DNA of 64,000 bases from Alicycliphilus denitrificans K601 (GTDB taxonomy: Bacteria; Pseudomonadota; Gammaproteobacteria; Burkholderiales; Burkholderiaceae_C). The stretch lies in contig NC_015422.1 in NCBI RefSeq assembly GCF_000204645.1, forward strand, positions 3,985,001-4,049,000, read 5' to 3'. Made by a program: the position numbers and the translations under genes. The notes beneath the pieces were generated by a model. It did no database searches and had not been told where the DNA came from. It saw only the letters and a program-made list of their open reading frames with translations. The number at the start of each line of letters is the position of its first letter. Within the stretch, counting starts at the first letter, position 1. Below, piece by piece: positions 45,158 through 53,865 of this stretch.

Positions 45158-46231
45158 ATGACTATTCCCAAGATTCTCCCCGTGCTGCTGGCCGCATCGC
45201 TGTGGATGCCGCTGGCCGGTCTGGCCGCCCCGTTCCAGGACGTTCTGGATACCCCGGCGCAGGCCAGCGCGCTGGCGGCCAAGAGCCCCATCAATGCGCT
45301 CGCCAGGGCCGGCGATCGGATCGTCGCCGTGGGCCAGCGCGGACACATTCTTTTTTCCGACGATGCGGGCAAGACGTGGCAGCAGGCTGCGGTTCCGGTG
45401 AGCTCCGATCTGGTGGCGGTGCATTTCCCGAGCGCGCAAAAAGGGTGGGCCGTCGGTCACGACGGGGTCATCCTGCACAGCCAGGACGCGGGGAAGACCT
45501 GGGTCAAGCAGCTCGACGGCCGGATGGCCGGGCAGCGCATGCCCGCCTACTACGCGCAGCTGGCTGCCAGTGGGGCGCTGGGGCCGGCGGATGAGTCCGC
45601 GAAGCTGCTGGACGAAGTGAATCGCATCGCCGGACAGGGGGCGGAAAACCCGTTCCTCGATGTCTGGTTCGCGGACGAGAAAACGGGCTTCGCCGTGGGG
45701 GCCTTCAATCTGATATTCAGGACCCAGGATGGCGGCCAGTCGTGGGAGCCATGGTTCCATCGCACGGTGAACCCGAATCGCCTGCACCTGTACGCCGTGC
45801 GCCAGATGGCGGCGGGGTGGTTCATCGTCGGCGAGCAGGGGCTGGTGCTCAAGCTCGATGCCGCCGGGAAGCGCTTCGAGGCGCTGGACACGGCGTACCG
45901 CGGGACGTTCTTCGGCGTGCTCGGGAGTGGCCCGGCGGTGGTCGTCTTCGGCCTGCGCGGCAATGCCTTCCGCAGTACCGATGCCGGCGCCCACTGGACC
46001 AAGGTCGAAACCGGCCTGCAGGACGGCGTGACCGCCGGCGCGGTGTGCCGCGATGGCAGCCTGGTATTGGCCAGCCAGTCCGGCCGCATCCTGAAGGGCG
46101 ACAGCGGCGCTGAGCATTTCAGCACGCTCAAGCTGGCGCAACCGGTTCCGGCATCGGCGGTGTTGTGCGGCGATGGCGATGAAGTTCTGGTCGGCGGGGT
46201 GCGTGGCATACGCGCGCAAAAGCCCAACTAA
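45158..46231 (+). CDS. YCF48/BNR-repeat beta-propeller periplasmic protein
   Basis: A 357-aa protein with a signal peptide (IPKILPVLLAASLWMPLAGL, cut near LAA). The mature part has repeated BNR/Asp-box-like motifs (SDDAGKTWQQAA, SQDAGKTWVKQL, TQDGGQSWEPWF, STDAGAHWTKVE), one per blade of a YCF48-type propeller. Such proteins occur as a conserved partner of the DUF1302/DUF1329/MMPL set. The role may be assembly or a scaffold for the transporter; this is inference. I chose the ATG at 45158 with AAGG 7 nt upstream, which gives a proper signal peptide. The MMPL gene starts 25 bp downstream. Confidence 0.9.
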   Translation: MTIPKILPVLLAASLWMPLAGLAAPFQDVLDTPAQASALAAKSPINALARAGDRIVAVGQRGHILFSDDAGKTWQQAAVPVSSDLVAVHFPSAQKGWAVGHDGVILHSQDAGKTWVKQLDGRMAGQRMPAYYAQLAASGALGPADESAKLLDEVNRIAGQGAENPFLDVWFADEKTGFAVGAFNLIFRTQDGGQSWEPWFHRTVNPNRLHLYAVRQMAAGWFIVGEQGLVLKLDAAGKRFEALDTAYRGTFFGVLGSGPAVVVFGLRGNAFRSTDAGAHWTKVETGLQDGVTAGAVCRDGSLVLASQSGRILKGDSGAEHFSTLKLAQPVPASAVLCGDGDEVLVGGVRGIRAQKPN

Positions 46232-46256
46232 GACAAGATCACAGGAGACTGCAGCA

Positions 46257-48737
46257 ATGGCCGCCCCAACCGATCTGACGGACCGCATGCCGGTCGTCAA
46301 GACGCTCGATGAGTTCAACCGCAATTCCGGCACCCGGCTCGAGCGCATCATCTTCAACAACCGGTCGGCGGTACTGGTCGTTTGTGCCCTGATTACCCTG
46401 GTGCTGCTGTTCGGCGCCTTTTCCAAGCTGACCTTGAATGCCAGCTTCGAGAAGATGATTCCGCAGAGCCAGGACTACATCAAGAACTATCTCGACAACC
46501 GCAAGGAGCTGCGCGGGCTGGGGAACGTGCTGCGCATCGTCGTCGAGAACGTGGACGGCGACATCTTCGATCCGAAGTATCAGGAGACCCTGCGCAAGAT
46601 CAACGACGAGCTGTTCCTGATGCCCGGCGTCGACCGGGCCTGGCTCAAGTCCCTGTGGACTCCGGCCGTGCGCTGGACCGAGGTCACGGAAGAGGGTTTC
46701 CAGGGCGGCCCGGTGATGCCCGAGTCCTACGACGGCTCACCCAAGGCGACCGAGCAGCTGCGGCTGAACATCGCCCGTTCGGGCATCGTGGGGCGCTTCG
46801 TCGGCAACGACTACAAGTCGAGCATGATCTTCGTGCCCCTGCTCGACCAGGACGCATCGACCGGCGAGAAGATCGACTACCGCGCCCTGTCGCACTCCCT
46901 CGAGCAAAACATCCGCGACCGCTTCGAGACCGCCGGTGCGCAAGGGGCCAAGCCCGCCGACGGAGCGCCGCGCATCCGCATCCACATGATCGGCTTCGCC
47001 AAGCTGGTCGGCGACCTGATCGACGGCATGACCCAGGTGATGGTGTATTTCGCCGTCGCCGCGCTCATCGCCATCGGCATCATCTTCGGCTACACCCGCT
47101 GCCTGCGCAGCACCACGCTGGTCATCGCCTGCTCGGTGATCGCGGTGATCTGGCAGCTGGGCCTGGTGGCGCTGCTCGGCTTCGAGCTCGATCCGTTTTC
47201 CATCCTGGTGCCCTTCCTGATCTTCGCCATCGGGGTTTCGCACGGGGCGCAGAAGATGAACGGCATCATGCAGGACATCGGCCGCGGCACGCATCGCCTG
47301 ATCGCCGCCCGGTACACCTTCCGCCGCCTGTTCCTGGCCGGCATGACGGCCCTGCTGGCCGACGCCGTGGGTTTTGCCGTGCTCATGGTGATCGACATCC
47401 CGGTGATCAAGGACCTCGCGCTGACCGCCAGCATCGGGGTGGCCGTGCTCATCTTCACCAACCTGATCCTGCTGCCGGTGCTGCTTTCCTACACCGGCGT
47501 CAGCCCGAAGGCCGCCGCGCGCAGCCTGCAGGCGGAGCAGACCCCGTCCGGCCAGGGCGAGGCCGCCAGGTTCTGGATCTGGCTGGAACGCTTCACCGAG
47601 CGGCGCTGGGCGCTGGGCGCCGTGCTGGCGTCGGCGGTGATGGCGGTGGCCGGCTTCGCCGTCAGCCTGCACCTGAAGATCGGCGACCTGGAGGCCGGCG
47701 CCCCGGAACTGCGTGCCGATTCGCGCTACAACCGCGACAACGCCTACATCTCCGGCAATTACTCGCTGTCCAGCGACCAGTTCGCGGTCATCGTGAAGAC
47801 GCCGGCGGAAGGCTGCCTGAACTACCAGACCCTGGTCGAGGCGGATCGCCTGGCGTGGAATCTGCAGCAGCTGCCCGGTGTGCAGACCACCGTGTTCCTG
47901 GGCAATGCCGTGCGCCAGATCACCGCGGGCTCGAACGAAGGCAGCCCGAAGTGGCTCACGCTGGCGCGCAACCAGGACATCCTGAACTACGGGGCGCAGC
48001 AGGCATCGGTGAACAACCCAGACCTGTTCAACAACGACTGCTCGGTGATGCCGGTCATCGCCTACCTGAGCGACCACCGCGCCGAAACGCTGAGCCGCGT
48101 GGTGGACGAGTCGGCACGCTTCGCCGGCGAACACTCGACCCCGGAGCGCCAGTTCCTGCTCGCTGCCGGCAATGCCGGCATCGAGGCGGCCACGAACATC
48201 GTCGTGCACCAGGCCAACCGGACGATGCTGCTGTACGTCTATGCCGCGGTGATCGTGCTGTGCTTCGTGACTTTCCGCAGCTGGCGCGCGGTGGTGGTGG
48301 CGGTGGTGCCGCTGGTGCTGACCTCGATCCTGTGCGAAGCCCTGATGGTCATGCTCGGCATCGGCGTCAAGGTCGCCACCCTGCCGGTGATCGCGCTCGG
48401 GGTGGGCATCGGCGTGGACTATGCGCTCTACCTGCTCAGCATCCAGCTCGCCCAGCAGCGCGCGGGGGCCTCGCTGGCGGTGGCCTACAAGCGCTCCATC
48501 CAGTTCACCGGCAAGGTCGTCGCCCTGGTCGGCGTGACCCTGGCCGCGGGGGTGGTCACCTGGGTCTGGTCGCCGATCAAGTTCCAGGCGGACATGGGCA
48601 TCCTGCTGACCTTCATGTTCGTGTGGAACATGGTCGGGGCGCTGGTGCTGATTCCCGCGCTGTCCCACTTCCTGCTGGGCAGCCCGGCCAAGAGCGCGCG
48701 CTTCAGCCTGCCGTTCCTGGGCATGGCGCGGCGCTGA
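46257..48737 (+). CDS. MMPL/RND superfamily transporter
   Basis: An 826-aa inner-membrane transporter of the HAE3/MMPL type (the class with the hopanoid transporter HpnN and mycobacterial MmpL). Two halves each have one helix, a periplasmic domain of about 170 residues and a five-helix bundle. Helix 1 is near residues 38-60; the first bundle contains ELDPFSILVPFLIFAIGVSHG and the second VIALGVGIGVDYALYLLS, the Asp-containing proton-relay position of this family. It probably moves a hydrophobic substrate between the inner membrane and the periplasmic DUF1329 carrier. Direction (uptake or export) is not clear from sequence. CAGGAG precedes the start. Confidence 0.92.
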   Translation: MAAPTDLTDRMPVVKTLDEFNRNSGTRLERIIFNNRSAVLVVCALITLVLLFGAFSKLTLNASFEKMIPQSQDYIKNYLDNRKELRGLGNVLRIVVENVDGDIFDPKYQETLRKINDELFLMPGVDRAWLKSLWTPAVRWTEVTEEGFQGGPVMPESYDGSPKATEQLRLNIARSGIVGRFVGNDYKSSMIFVPLLDQDASTGEKIDYRALSHSLEQNIRDRFETAGAQGAKPADGAPRIRIHMIGFAKLVGDLIDGMTQVMVYFAVAALIAIGIIFGYTRCLRSTTLVIACSVIAVIWQLGLVALLGFELDPFSILVPFLIFAIGVSHGAQKMNGIMQDIGRGTHRLIAARYTFRRLFLAGMTALLADAVGFAVLMVIDIPVIKDLALTASIGVAVLIFTNLILLPVLLSYTGVSPKAAARSLQAEQTPSGQGEAARFWIWLERFTERRWALGAVLASAVMAVAGFAVSLHLKIGDLEAGAPELRADSRYNRDNAYISGNYSLSSDQFAVIVKTPAEGCLNYQTLVEADRLAWNLQQLPGVQTTVFLGNAVRQITAGSNEGSPKWLTLARNQDILNYGAQQASVNNPDLFNNDCSVMPVIAYLSDHRAETLSRVVDESARFAGEHSTPERQFLLAAGNAGIEAATNIVVHQANRTMLLYVYAAVIVLCFVTFRSWRAVVVAVVPLVLTSILCEALMVMLGIGVKVATLPVIALGVGIGVDYALYLLSIQLAQQRAGASLAVAYKRSIQFTGKVVALVGVTLAAGVVTWVWSPIKFQADMGILLTFMFVWNMVGALVLIPALSHFLLGSPAKSARFSLPFLGMARR

Positions 48738-48782
48738 CGCGTCCCGCCTGAAGCCGTAATCCCATAGGCAAGAACAAGAAAA

Positions 48783-49793
48783 ATGTCCTCATTCCTTGCG
48801 CAGCGCATACCCCACTGGAAAGCCCTCTGGCCGGGCATCCTCACCGCCATCACCATCGCCATGGCGGCCACTTTCGTGGCCGACCAGCAGGGCGGGCCGC
48901 AGCTGCTGTACGCCCTGTTCTTCGGGATGGCGTTCAACTTCGCGGCCCAGGGCGAAAAGGTCAAGGCGGGCATCGAGTTCTCGTCGCGCCAGATCCTGCG
49001 CTTCGGCGTTGCCCTGCTCGGCGTGAGGATCACCTTCGAGCAGATCGCCTCGATCGGCAGCGTCTCCATCTACATGGTGATCGCCGGCGTCTTCCTGACC
49101 ATTCTGTTCGGCGTGGCGCTGGGCAGGCTGCTGCAGCGGCCGGTGGCCGAAGGGGTGCTCACCGGCGGCGCCGTGGCCATCTGTGGCGCTTCGGCGGCGC
49201 TGGCGATTTCGGCCGTGCTGCCGAAAAACGAGGAAAACCAGCGCTTCACGCTGTTCACCGTGGTCGGCGTCACCGCCCTGTCGACGGTGGCGATGATCGC
49301 TTATCCGAGCATCGCCAGGTTCCTCGAACTCGGCCCCAGCGCCTCAGCGGTCTTCATTGGCGGCACGATCCACGACGTCGCGCAGGTGGTGGCGGCCGGC
49401 TACCTCATTTCCCCCGAAGTGGGCGATGCCGCGACCTTCGTCAAGCTGCTGCGCGTCGCCATGCTGCTTCCGGTGGTGGTGGTGCTGTCCCTGCTGTTTC
49501 GCAGCCAGGGCGGCGGGCAGGGGGCCAAGCCGCCGGTGCTGCCGCTGTTCCTGGCGGGCTTCGGGGTGCTGATCCTGATCAACAGCATGGGCTGGATACC
49601 CGGCCCGGTGGTGCACGCCTTCTCCGGCCTGTCGCGCTGGTGCCTGGTGGTGGCGATCGCCGCGCTCGGCGTCAAGACCTCGTTCCAGCAGCTCGCCGCG
49701 CTCGGCTGGCGCCCGGTGCTGATGCTCGTCGTGGACACCGTGTTCCTGGCCTGCCTGATCCTGGGCGGGCTCATGCTGCAGCATCAAACCTAG
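48783..49793 (+). CDS. YeiH-family putative sulfate exporter / conserved membrane transporter
   Basis: A 336-aa protein with about ten hydrophobic helices, matching the UPF0324/YeiH family (conserved ALLGVRITFEQI, GGAVAICGASAALAISAVLP and GGTIHDVAQVVAAGY segments). Members have been linked to sulfate, sulfite or taurine-derived sulfur export, but the evidence is weak. If the adjacent TauD-like enzyme released sulfite from a sulfonate, a sulfite or sulfate exporter would fit. This is a hypothesis. The gene ends the transport arm, and unrelated DNA fragments begin right after its stop. Confidence 0.88.
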   Translation: MSSFLAQRIPHWKALWPGILTAITIAMAATFVADQQGGPQLLYALFFGMAFNFAAQGEKVKAGIEFSSRQILRFGVALLGVRITFEQIASIGSVSIYMVIAGVFLTILFGVALGRLLQRPVAEGVLTGGAVAICGASAALAISAVLPKNEENQRFTLFTVVGVTALSTVAMIAYPSIARFLELGPSASAVFIGGTIHDVAQVVAAGYLISPEVGDAATFVKLLRVAMLLPVVVVLSLLFRSQGGGQGAKPPVLPLFLAGFGVLILINSMGWIPGPVVHAFSGLSRWCLVVAIAALGVKTSFQQLAALGWRPVLMLVVDTVFLACLILGGLMLQHQT

Positions 49794-50146
49794 AAACGGC
49801 AGCGGCACGTCGGCTGGAATGGGGCACTCGCAGGGCTTGCCCTGGCGGCGCCGCAGCAGCTCGGCCTTGGCCTTGCCGAACACGATCTCGACCCGGCAGC
49901 CGGTCATCAGTCATCAGCGCGGTGCCGCGGGCCACGTTCTGCACGTGCTCGTACATCTCGGCGGCCTCGTGGTTGCGCGCGGCGCGAACGGAGTACCGCG
50001 CCTCGGCGCGCGTCTGCTGCCGTTCCTGATCGGCGGCGGGCTCGATGCCGTGTTCTGCCGCCAACCGGCGCTGCTGCCCACGTCCAGCATCGCCGTGCGC
50101 GACATCTTCGAGCGCGTGGAGCCGGCGCGGCTGCCGCGTAGCCGGC
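49794..50146. pseudogene. Degraded region with an M20-amidohydrolase fragment
   Basis: This 353-bp stretch has no intact gene. On the minus strand about 45 residues resemble the dimerisation region of M20 amidohydrolases (AEARYSVRAARNHEAAEMYE, then HVQNVARGTALMT and CRVEIVFGKA). Its frame is broken by a 7-bp tandem duplication, GTCATCA at 49903-49909 and 49910-49916. On the plus strand a frame ending near 50150 reads LPFLIGGGLDAVFCRQPALL and on; I do not recognise it. It marks the right edge of the accessory region and looks like several short joined fragments. Confidence 0.5.
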
Positions 50147-50668
50147 TCAGCCCACCAGGTACAGCAGGCCGGCGGTCATGACCAGGTAGCGGAAGAACTT
50201 GCCGATGGCCATGTACATCAGGCAGGGCCAGAACGGCAGGCGCAGCCACCCGGCCACGGCGCACAGCGGGTCACCCACCACGGGCAGCCAGGAGAGCAGG
50301 CAGGTCTTGGCGCCCCATCTGCGCAGCCACACCCGGGCGCGGCGCTCGGTGCGGCTGAGCGCGCGCGGGGGCTTGGCGTCGGGGGCTGCGGGCTGGCCGG
50401 CGCGACGGCGGCGGCGCGCCGCGTCCCAGGCCCGGTGGGCGCCCAGCCCCATCCACCAGCTTACGGCGCCGCCCAGCGCGTTGCCGGCCGTGGCCACGAG
50501 CACGGCCGGCCAGAACAGGTCGGGGTTGAGCTTGACCAGGCCGAACACCGCGGGCTCGGACCCCATCGGCAGCAGCGTGGCCGAGACGAAGGCCACCAGA
50601 AACACCGTGCTGAGACCGAACTGCGGCAAGGCCAGCAGGTCCAGCAGTTGTTGCATCCAGGTTTCCAT
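50147..50668 (-). CDS. YqaA/DedA-like inner-membrane protein
   Basis: A 173-aa membrane protein related to YqaA and the SNARE-associated/DedA group. The N-terminal part (GLSTVFLVAFVSATLLPMGS) and the small-residue segment LVATAGNALGGAVSWWMGLG are typical. A re-entrant-like C-terminal half follows (CLLSWLPVVGDPLCAVAGWL). A basic, Arg-rich cytoplasmic loop is inserted around residues 85-110. The start ATG at 50668 begins METWMQQLLDLLALPQ; the frame is open further upstream but overlaps the dusB promoter. Related proteins act as undecaprenyl-phosphate or lipid flippases; the role here is not proven. Confidence 0.85.
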   Translation of the reverse strand: METWMQQLLDLLALPQFGLSTVFLVAFVSATLLPMGSEPAVFGLVKLNPDLFWPAVLVATAGNALGGAVSWWMGLGAHRAWDAARRRRRAGQPAAPDAKPPRALSRTERRARVWLRRWGAKTCLLSWLPVVGDPLCAVAGWLRLPFWPCLMYMAIGKFFRYLVMTAGLLYLVG

Positions 50669-50804
50669 AGCAGGGCTGCAAGTGTAGGGGCTCCGATGCC
50701 GGTGGCCGCCGGCCGGACGCGCCGCGTTTTCATTTGCTGAAATTTTGAGCAGGTAAAATCCTTCCCTTCGCCCGCCCTTCTCCCGCGCACACCCCCGGCT
50801 TTCC

Positions 50805-51863
50805 ATGCACATCGGCCACATCCCTCTGGCGAACCGTTTGTTCGTCGCCCCCATGGCGGGGGTGACGGACCGGCCGTTTCGCCAGCTGTGCAAGCGCCTG
50901 GGCGCGGGCTATGCGGTCAGCGAGATGGTCACCTCGCGCAAGGACCTGTGGGCCAGCCTCAAGACCAGCCGCCGCGCCAACCACGAGGGCGAGCCGGGCC
51001 CGATCGCCGTGCAGATCGCCGGCACCGACGCGGCCATGATGGCCGAGGCGGCGGTCTACAACATCGACCGCGGAGCCCAGATCATCGACATCAACATGGG
51101 CTGCCCGGCCAAGAAGGTGTGCAACAAATGGGCGGGCTCGGCGCTGATGCAGAACGAGGCGCTGGCCGTGCAGATCGCCGAGGCCGTGGTGGCCGCATGC
51201 GCGCCGCGCGGCGTGCCCGTCACGCTCAAGATGCGCACGGGCTGGTGCCAGCGGCACAAGAATGCCGTGCAGCTGGCGCGCGCGTTCGAGGGCGTGGGCG
51301 TGCAGATGCTCACCGTGCACGGGCGCACGCGCGAGCAGGGATACAAGGGTCAGGCCGAGTACGACACCATCGCCGCCGTGAAGGCGCAGGTGGCAGTGCC
51401 CGTGGTGGCCAATGGCGACATCACCAGCCCCGAGAAGGCGCGCGCGGTGCTCGCCCACACGGGGGCCGACGCGGTCATGATCGGCCGCGCGGCCCAGGGC
51501 CGGCCGTGGATCTTCCGCGAGATCGGCCACTACCTCGCCACGGGCGAGCATCTGGCGCCGCCGCTGGTGGCCGAGGTGCGGCGCCTGCTGCTCGAACACC
51601 TGCAGGACCACTACGGTCTGTACGGGCAGGCCAGCGGCGTGCGCAGCGCGCGCAAGCACATCGCCTGGTACGTGCGCGACCTGCCGGGCGGCGAGGCCTT
51701 CAGACAACATATCAACACCATCGAGGACTGCGCGGCGCAGTGGCAGGCGGTGGCCGGTTTCTTCGACGCCCTGGGCGAGCGAATGGACCGGTTGCCGCCG
51801 GCGCGCGACGACGCGGACCCGCAGCAGAGGGAACGGATGCATGAGCAGGAACAACAGCATTGA
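50805..51863 (+). CDS. dusB: tRNA-dihydrouridine synthase DusB
   Basis: A 352-aa FMN-dependent enzyme that reduces uridines in the D-loop of tRNAs. The FMN-binding TIM barrel starts FVAPMAGVTDRPFRQLCKRL. The catalytic cysteine is in MGCPAKKVCNKWAGSALMQN, near residue 103. The HGRTREQGYKGQAEY segment and the glycine-rich IGRAAQGRPW phosphate loop follow. It overlaps fis by 23 nt, the classic dusB-fis arrangement, in which Fis translation depends on the upstream gene. Confidence 0.96.
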   Translation: MHIGHIPLANRLFVAPMAGVTDRPFRQLCKRLGAGYAVSEMVTSRKDLWASLKTSRRANHEGEPGPIAVQIAGTDAAMMAEAAVYNIDRGAQIIDINMGCPAKKVCNKWAGSALMQNEALAVQIAEAVVAACAPRGVPVTLKMRTGWCQRHKNAVQLARAFEGVGVQMLTVHGRTREQGYKGQAEYDTIAAVKAQVAVPVVANGDITSPEKARAVLAHTGADAVMIGRAAQGRPWIFREIGHYLATGEHLAPPLVAEVRRLLLEHLQDHYGLYGQASGVRSARKHIAWYVRDLPGGEAFRQHINTIEDCAAQWQAVAGFFDALGERMDRLPPARDDADPQQRERMHEQEQQH

Positions 51864-52077
51864 GCAATGCGTGCGCGAAAGCCTGCAGAGCTACTTTCGC
51901 GACCTGGACGGCGAGGCGCCGGACGGCGTGTACGACATGGTCGTGCGCCTGGTGGAGAAGCCCCTGCTGGAAGTGGTGATGAGCCACGCCGACAACAACC
52001 AGTCCCGCGCCGCCGAATGGCTGGGGCTGAACCGCAATACCTTGCGCAAGAAGCTCGTGGAGCACAAGCTGCTCTGA
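51841..52077 (+). CDS. fis: DNA-binding protein Fis
   Basis: A 78-aa Fis homologue, a nucleoid protein that bends DNA and regulates rRNA and many other genes. The C-terminal helix-turn-helix is clear (VVMSHADNNQSRAAEWLGLN, then RNTLRKKL). The N-terminal part is shorter than in E. coli Fis (98 aa), as usual in Betaproteobacteria. The ATG is at 51841, inside the end of dusB. Confidence 0.95.
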   Translation: MSRNNSIEQCVRESLQSYFRDLDGEAPDGVYDMVVRLVEKPLLEVVMSHADNNQSRAAEWLGLNRNTLRKKLVEHKLL

Positions 52078-52088
52078 CGATGCTTCGG

Positions 52089-52130
52089 AAAACATAGCTC
52101 CAAGCGCTTGTCCAGAAAGCGCTAGGGCCC
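52089..52130. repeat. Dispersed palindromic intergenic repeat, copy 3
   Basis: ATAGCTCCAAGCGCTTG with AAAGCGCTAGGGCC downstream: two AGCGCT arms around a short loop, with ATAGCT outside. It lies between fis and purH. Confidence 0.7.
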
Positions 52131-52158
52131 GATCTCAATCTAAACCATACCAATCGCC

Positions 52159-53757
52159 ATGAACGCACTCATCTCCGTCTCCGACAAGACCGGCATCGTC
52201 GAATTCGCGCGCACGCTGCACGCGCTGGGCATCCGCCTGCTCTCCACGGGCGGCACCGCCCAGCTGCTGGCCAAGGAGGGCCTGCCCGTCACCGAGGTGG
52301 CCGAGGTCACGCAGTTCCCCGAGATGCTCGACGGACGCGTCAAGACCCTGCACCCCAAGGTGCACGGCGGGCTGCTCGCGCGCCGCGACGTGCCCGCGCA
52401 CATGGCAGCTTTGAAGGAGCACGGCATCGACACCATCGACCTGCTGGTCGTGAACCTCTACCCGTTCGAGGCCACGGTGGCCAAGGCCGGCTGCACGCTG
52501 GCCGACGCCATCGAGAACATCGACATCGGCGGCCCCGCCATGGTGCGCAGCGCCGCCAAGAACTGGCAGGACGTGGGCGTGGTGACGAGCGCGGACCAGT
52601 ACGAGGCCGTGCTGGCCGAGCTGAAGGCCGGCGGCAGGCTTTCCGACAAGCTGCGCTTCGCCCTGTCGGTGGCCGCGTTCAACCGCATCGCGCAGTACGA
52701 CGGCGCGATCAGCGACTACCTCTCGTCGGTGAAGTTCGAGGAGGAAAAGCTCTCCGAGGCCTACGTGCCCGAGCGCAGCCTGTTCCCCGGCCAGAGCAAT
52801 GGCCACTTCGTCAAGGTGCAGGACTTGCGCTACGGCGAGAACAGCCACCAGCAGGCCGCCTGGTACCGCGACCTGCACCCCGCGCCCGGCTCCATCGCCG
52901 CGGGCGTGCAACTGCAGGGCAAGGAGCTGTCGTACAACAACATCGCCGACGCCGACGCCGCCTGGGAATGCGTCAAGAGCTTCAAGCTGCCCGCATGCGT
53001 GATCGTCAAGCACGCCAATCCCTGCGGCGTGGCCGTGGGCACGAACGCGCTGGAGGCCTACGGCAAGGCCTTCCAGACCGACCCGACGAGCGCCTTCGGC
53101 GGCATCATCGCGCTCAACCGCGCGGTGGACGGCGCGGCCGCGCAGCAGATCTCCAAGCAGTTCGTCGAGGTGCTCATGGCGCCCGACTTCACGCCCGAGG
53201 CGCTCGACGTGTTCAAGGCCAAGGCCAACGTGCGCCTGATGAAGATCGCGTTGCCGCCCGGCGGCGACACGGCCTGGAAGCAGGGCCGCAACGCCATGGA
53301 CGCCAAGCGCGTGGGTTCGGGCCTGCTGCTGCAGACGGCCGACAACCACGAGCTGGAGCTGCCCGACGTGAAGGTCGTGACCATCAAGCAGCCCACGCAG
53401 GAAGAGATGCAGGACCTGATGTTCGCCTGGAAGGTCGCCAAGTACGTCAAGAGCAACGCCATCGTGTTTTGCAAGGGCGGCATGACCATGGGCGTGGGCG
53501 CGGGCCAGATGAGCCGCCTGGACTCCGCGCGCATCGCCAGCATCAAGGCCCAGGCCGCGGGCCTGTCGCTGAAGAATACCGTGGTCGCGAGCGACGCCTT
53601 CTTCCCCTTCCGCGACGGCCTGGACGTGGTGGTCGATGCGGGCGCCACCTGCGTGGCCCAGCCCGGCGGCTCCATGCGCGACCAGGAGGTCATCGACGCG
53701 GCCAACGAGCGCGGCGTGGCCATGGTGTTCACGGGCGTGCGCCACTTCCGCCACTGA
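52159..53757 (+). CDS. purH: Bifunctional AICAR transformylase/IMP cyclohydrolase PurH
   Basis: A 532-aa enzyme for the last two steps of IMP synthesis. The N-terminal IMP cyclohydrolase (MGS-like) domain begins [20 protein letters not shown] and carries [13 protein letters not shown]. The C-terminal AICAR transformylase domain contains the catalytic KHANPCG motif ([15 protein letters not shown]) and the [12 protein letters not shown] segment. Downstream of fis by 81 bp on the same strand. A strong terminator follows. Confidence 0.96.
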   Translation: MNALISVSDKTGIVEFARTLHALGIRLLSTGGTAQLLAKEGLPVTEVAEVTQFPEMLDGRVKTLHPKVHGGLLARRDVPAHMAALKEHGIDTIDLLVVNLYPFEATVAKAGCTLADAIENIDIGGPAMVRSAAKNWQDVGVVTSADQYEAVLAELKAGGRLSDKLRFALSVAAFNRIAQYDGAISDYLSSVKFEEEKLSEAYVPERSLFPGQSNGHFVKVQDLRYGENSHQQAAWYRDLHPAPGSIAAGVQLQGKELSYNNIADADAAWECVKSFKLPACVIVKHANPCGVAVGTNALEAYGKAFQTDPTSAFGGIIALNRAVDGAAAQQISKQFVEVLMAPDFTPEALDVFKAKANVRLMKIALPPGGDTAWKQGRNAMDAKRVGSGLLLQTADNHELELPDVKVVTIKQPTQEEMQDLMFAWKVAKYVKSNAIVFCKGGMTMGVGAGQMSRLDSARIASIKAQAAGLSLKNTVVASDAFFPFRDGLDVVVDAGATCVAQPGGSMRDQEVIDAANERGVAMVFTGVRHFRH

Positions 53758-53775
53758 CGCGCCACGGCACCAAAG

Positions 53776-53805
53776 AGAAAGGCCCCCGCGGGGGCCTTTC
53801 TTGTT
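53776..53805 (+). terminator. Rho-independent terminator after purH
   Basis: A 22-bp perfect palindrome at 53778-53799 (AAAGGCCCCC and its complement, no unpaired loop in the DNA) followed by CTTGTT. It sits 20 bp past the purH stop; the T-run is short but the stem is strong. Confidence 0.8.
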
Positions 53806-53818
53806 GGGGCATTGAATC

Positions 53819-53865
53819 GGCCTCTAGCGCCCGCCCATCAAGCGCTGGAAGCAATGGTTTTCATA
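53819..53865. repeat. Dispersed palindromic intergenic repeat, copy 4
   Basis: CTCTAGCGCCCGCCCATCAAGCGCTGGAAG: the two AGCGC arms face each other, the left one degenerate. It ends at the convergent hemL stop. Confidence 0.6.

Noticed and set aside
46257..48737. Classical tripartite drug efflux (AcrAB-TolC type)
   Set aside because: The transporter has the shorter HAE3/MMPL layout, and no membrane-fusion protein or TolC gene is nearby.
22413..50146. Clear att direct repeats bounding the accessory region
   Set aside because: By eye I found no matching repeat between the ychF 3' flank and the 49.8-50.1 kb edge; both edges are rearranged.
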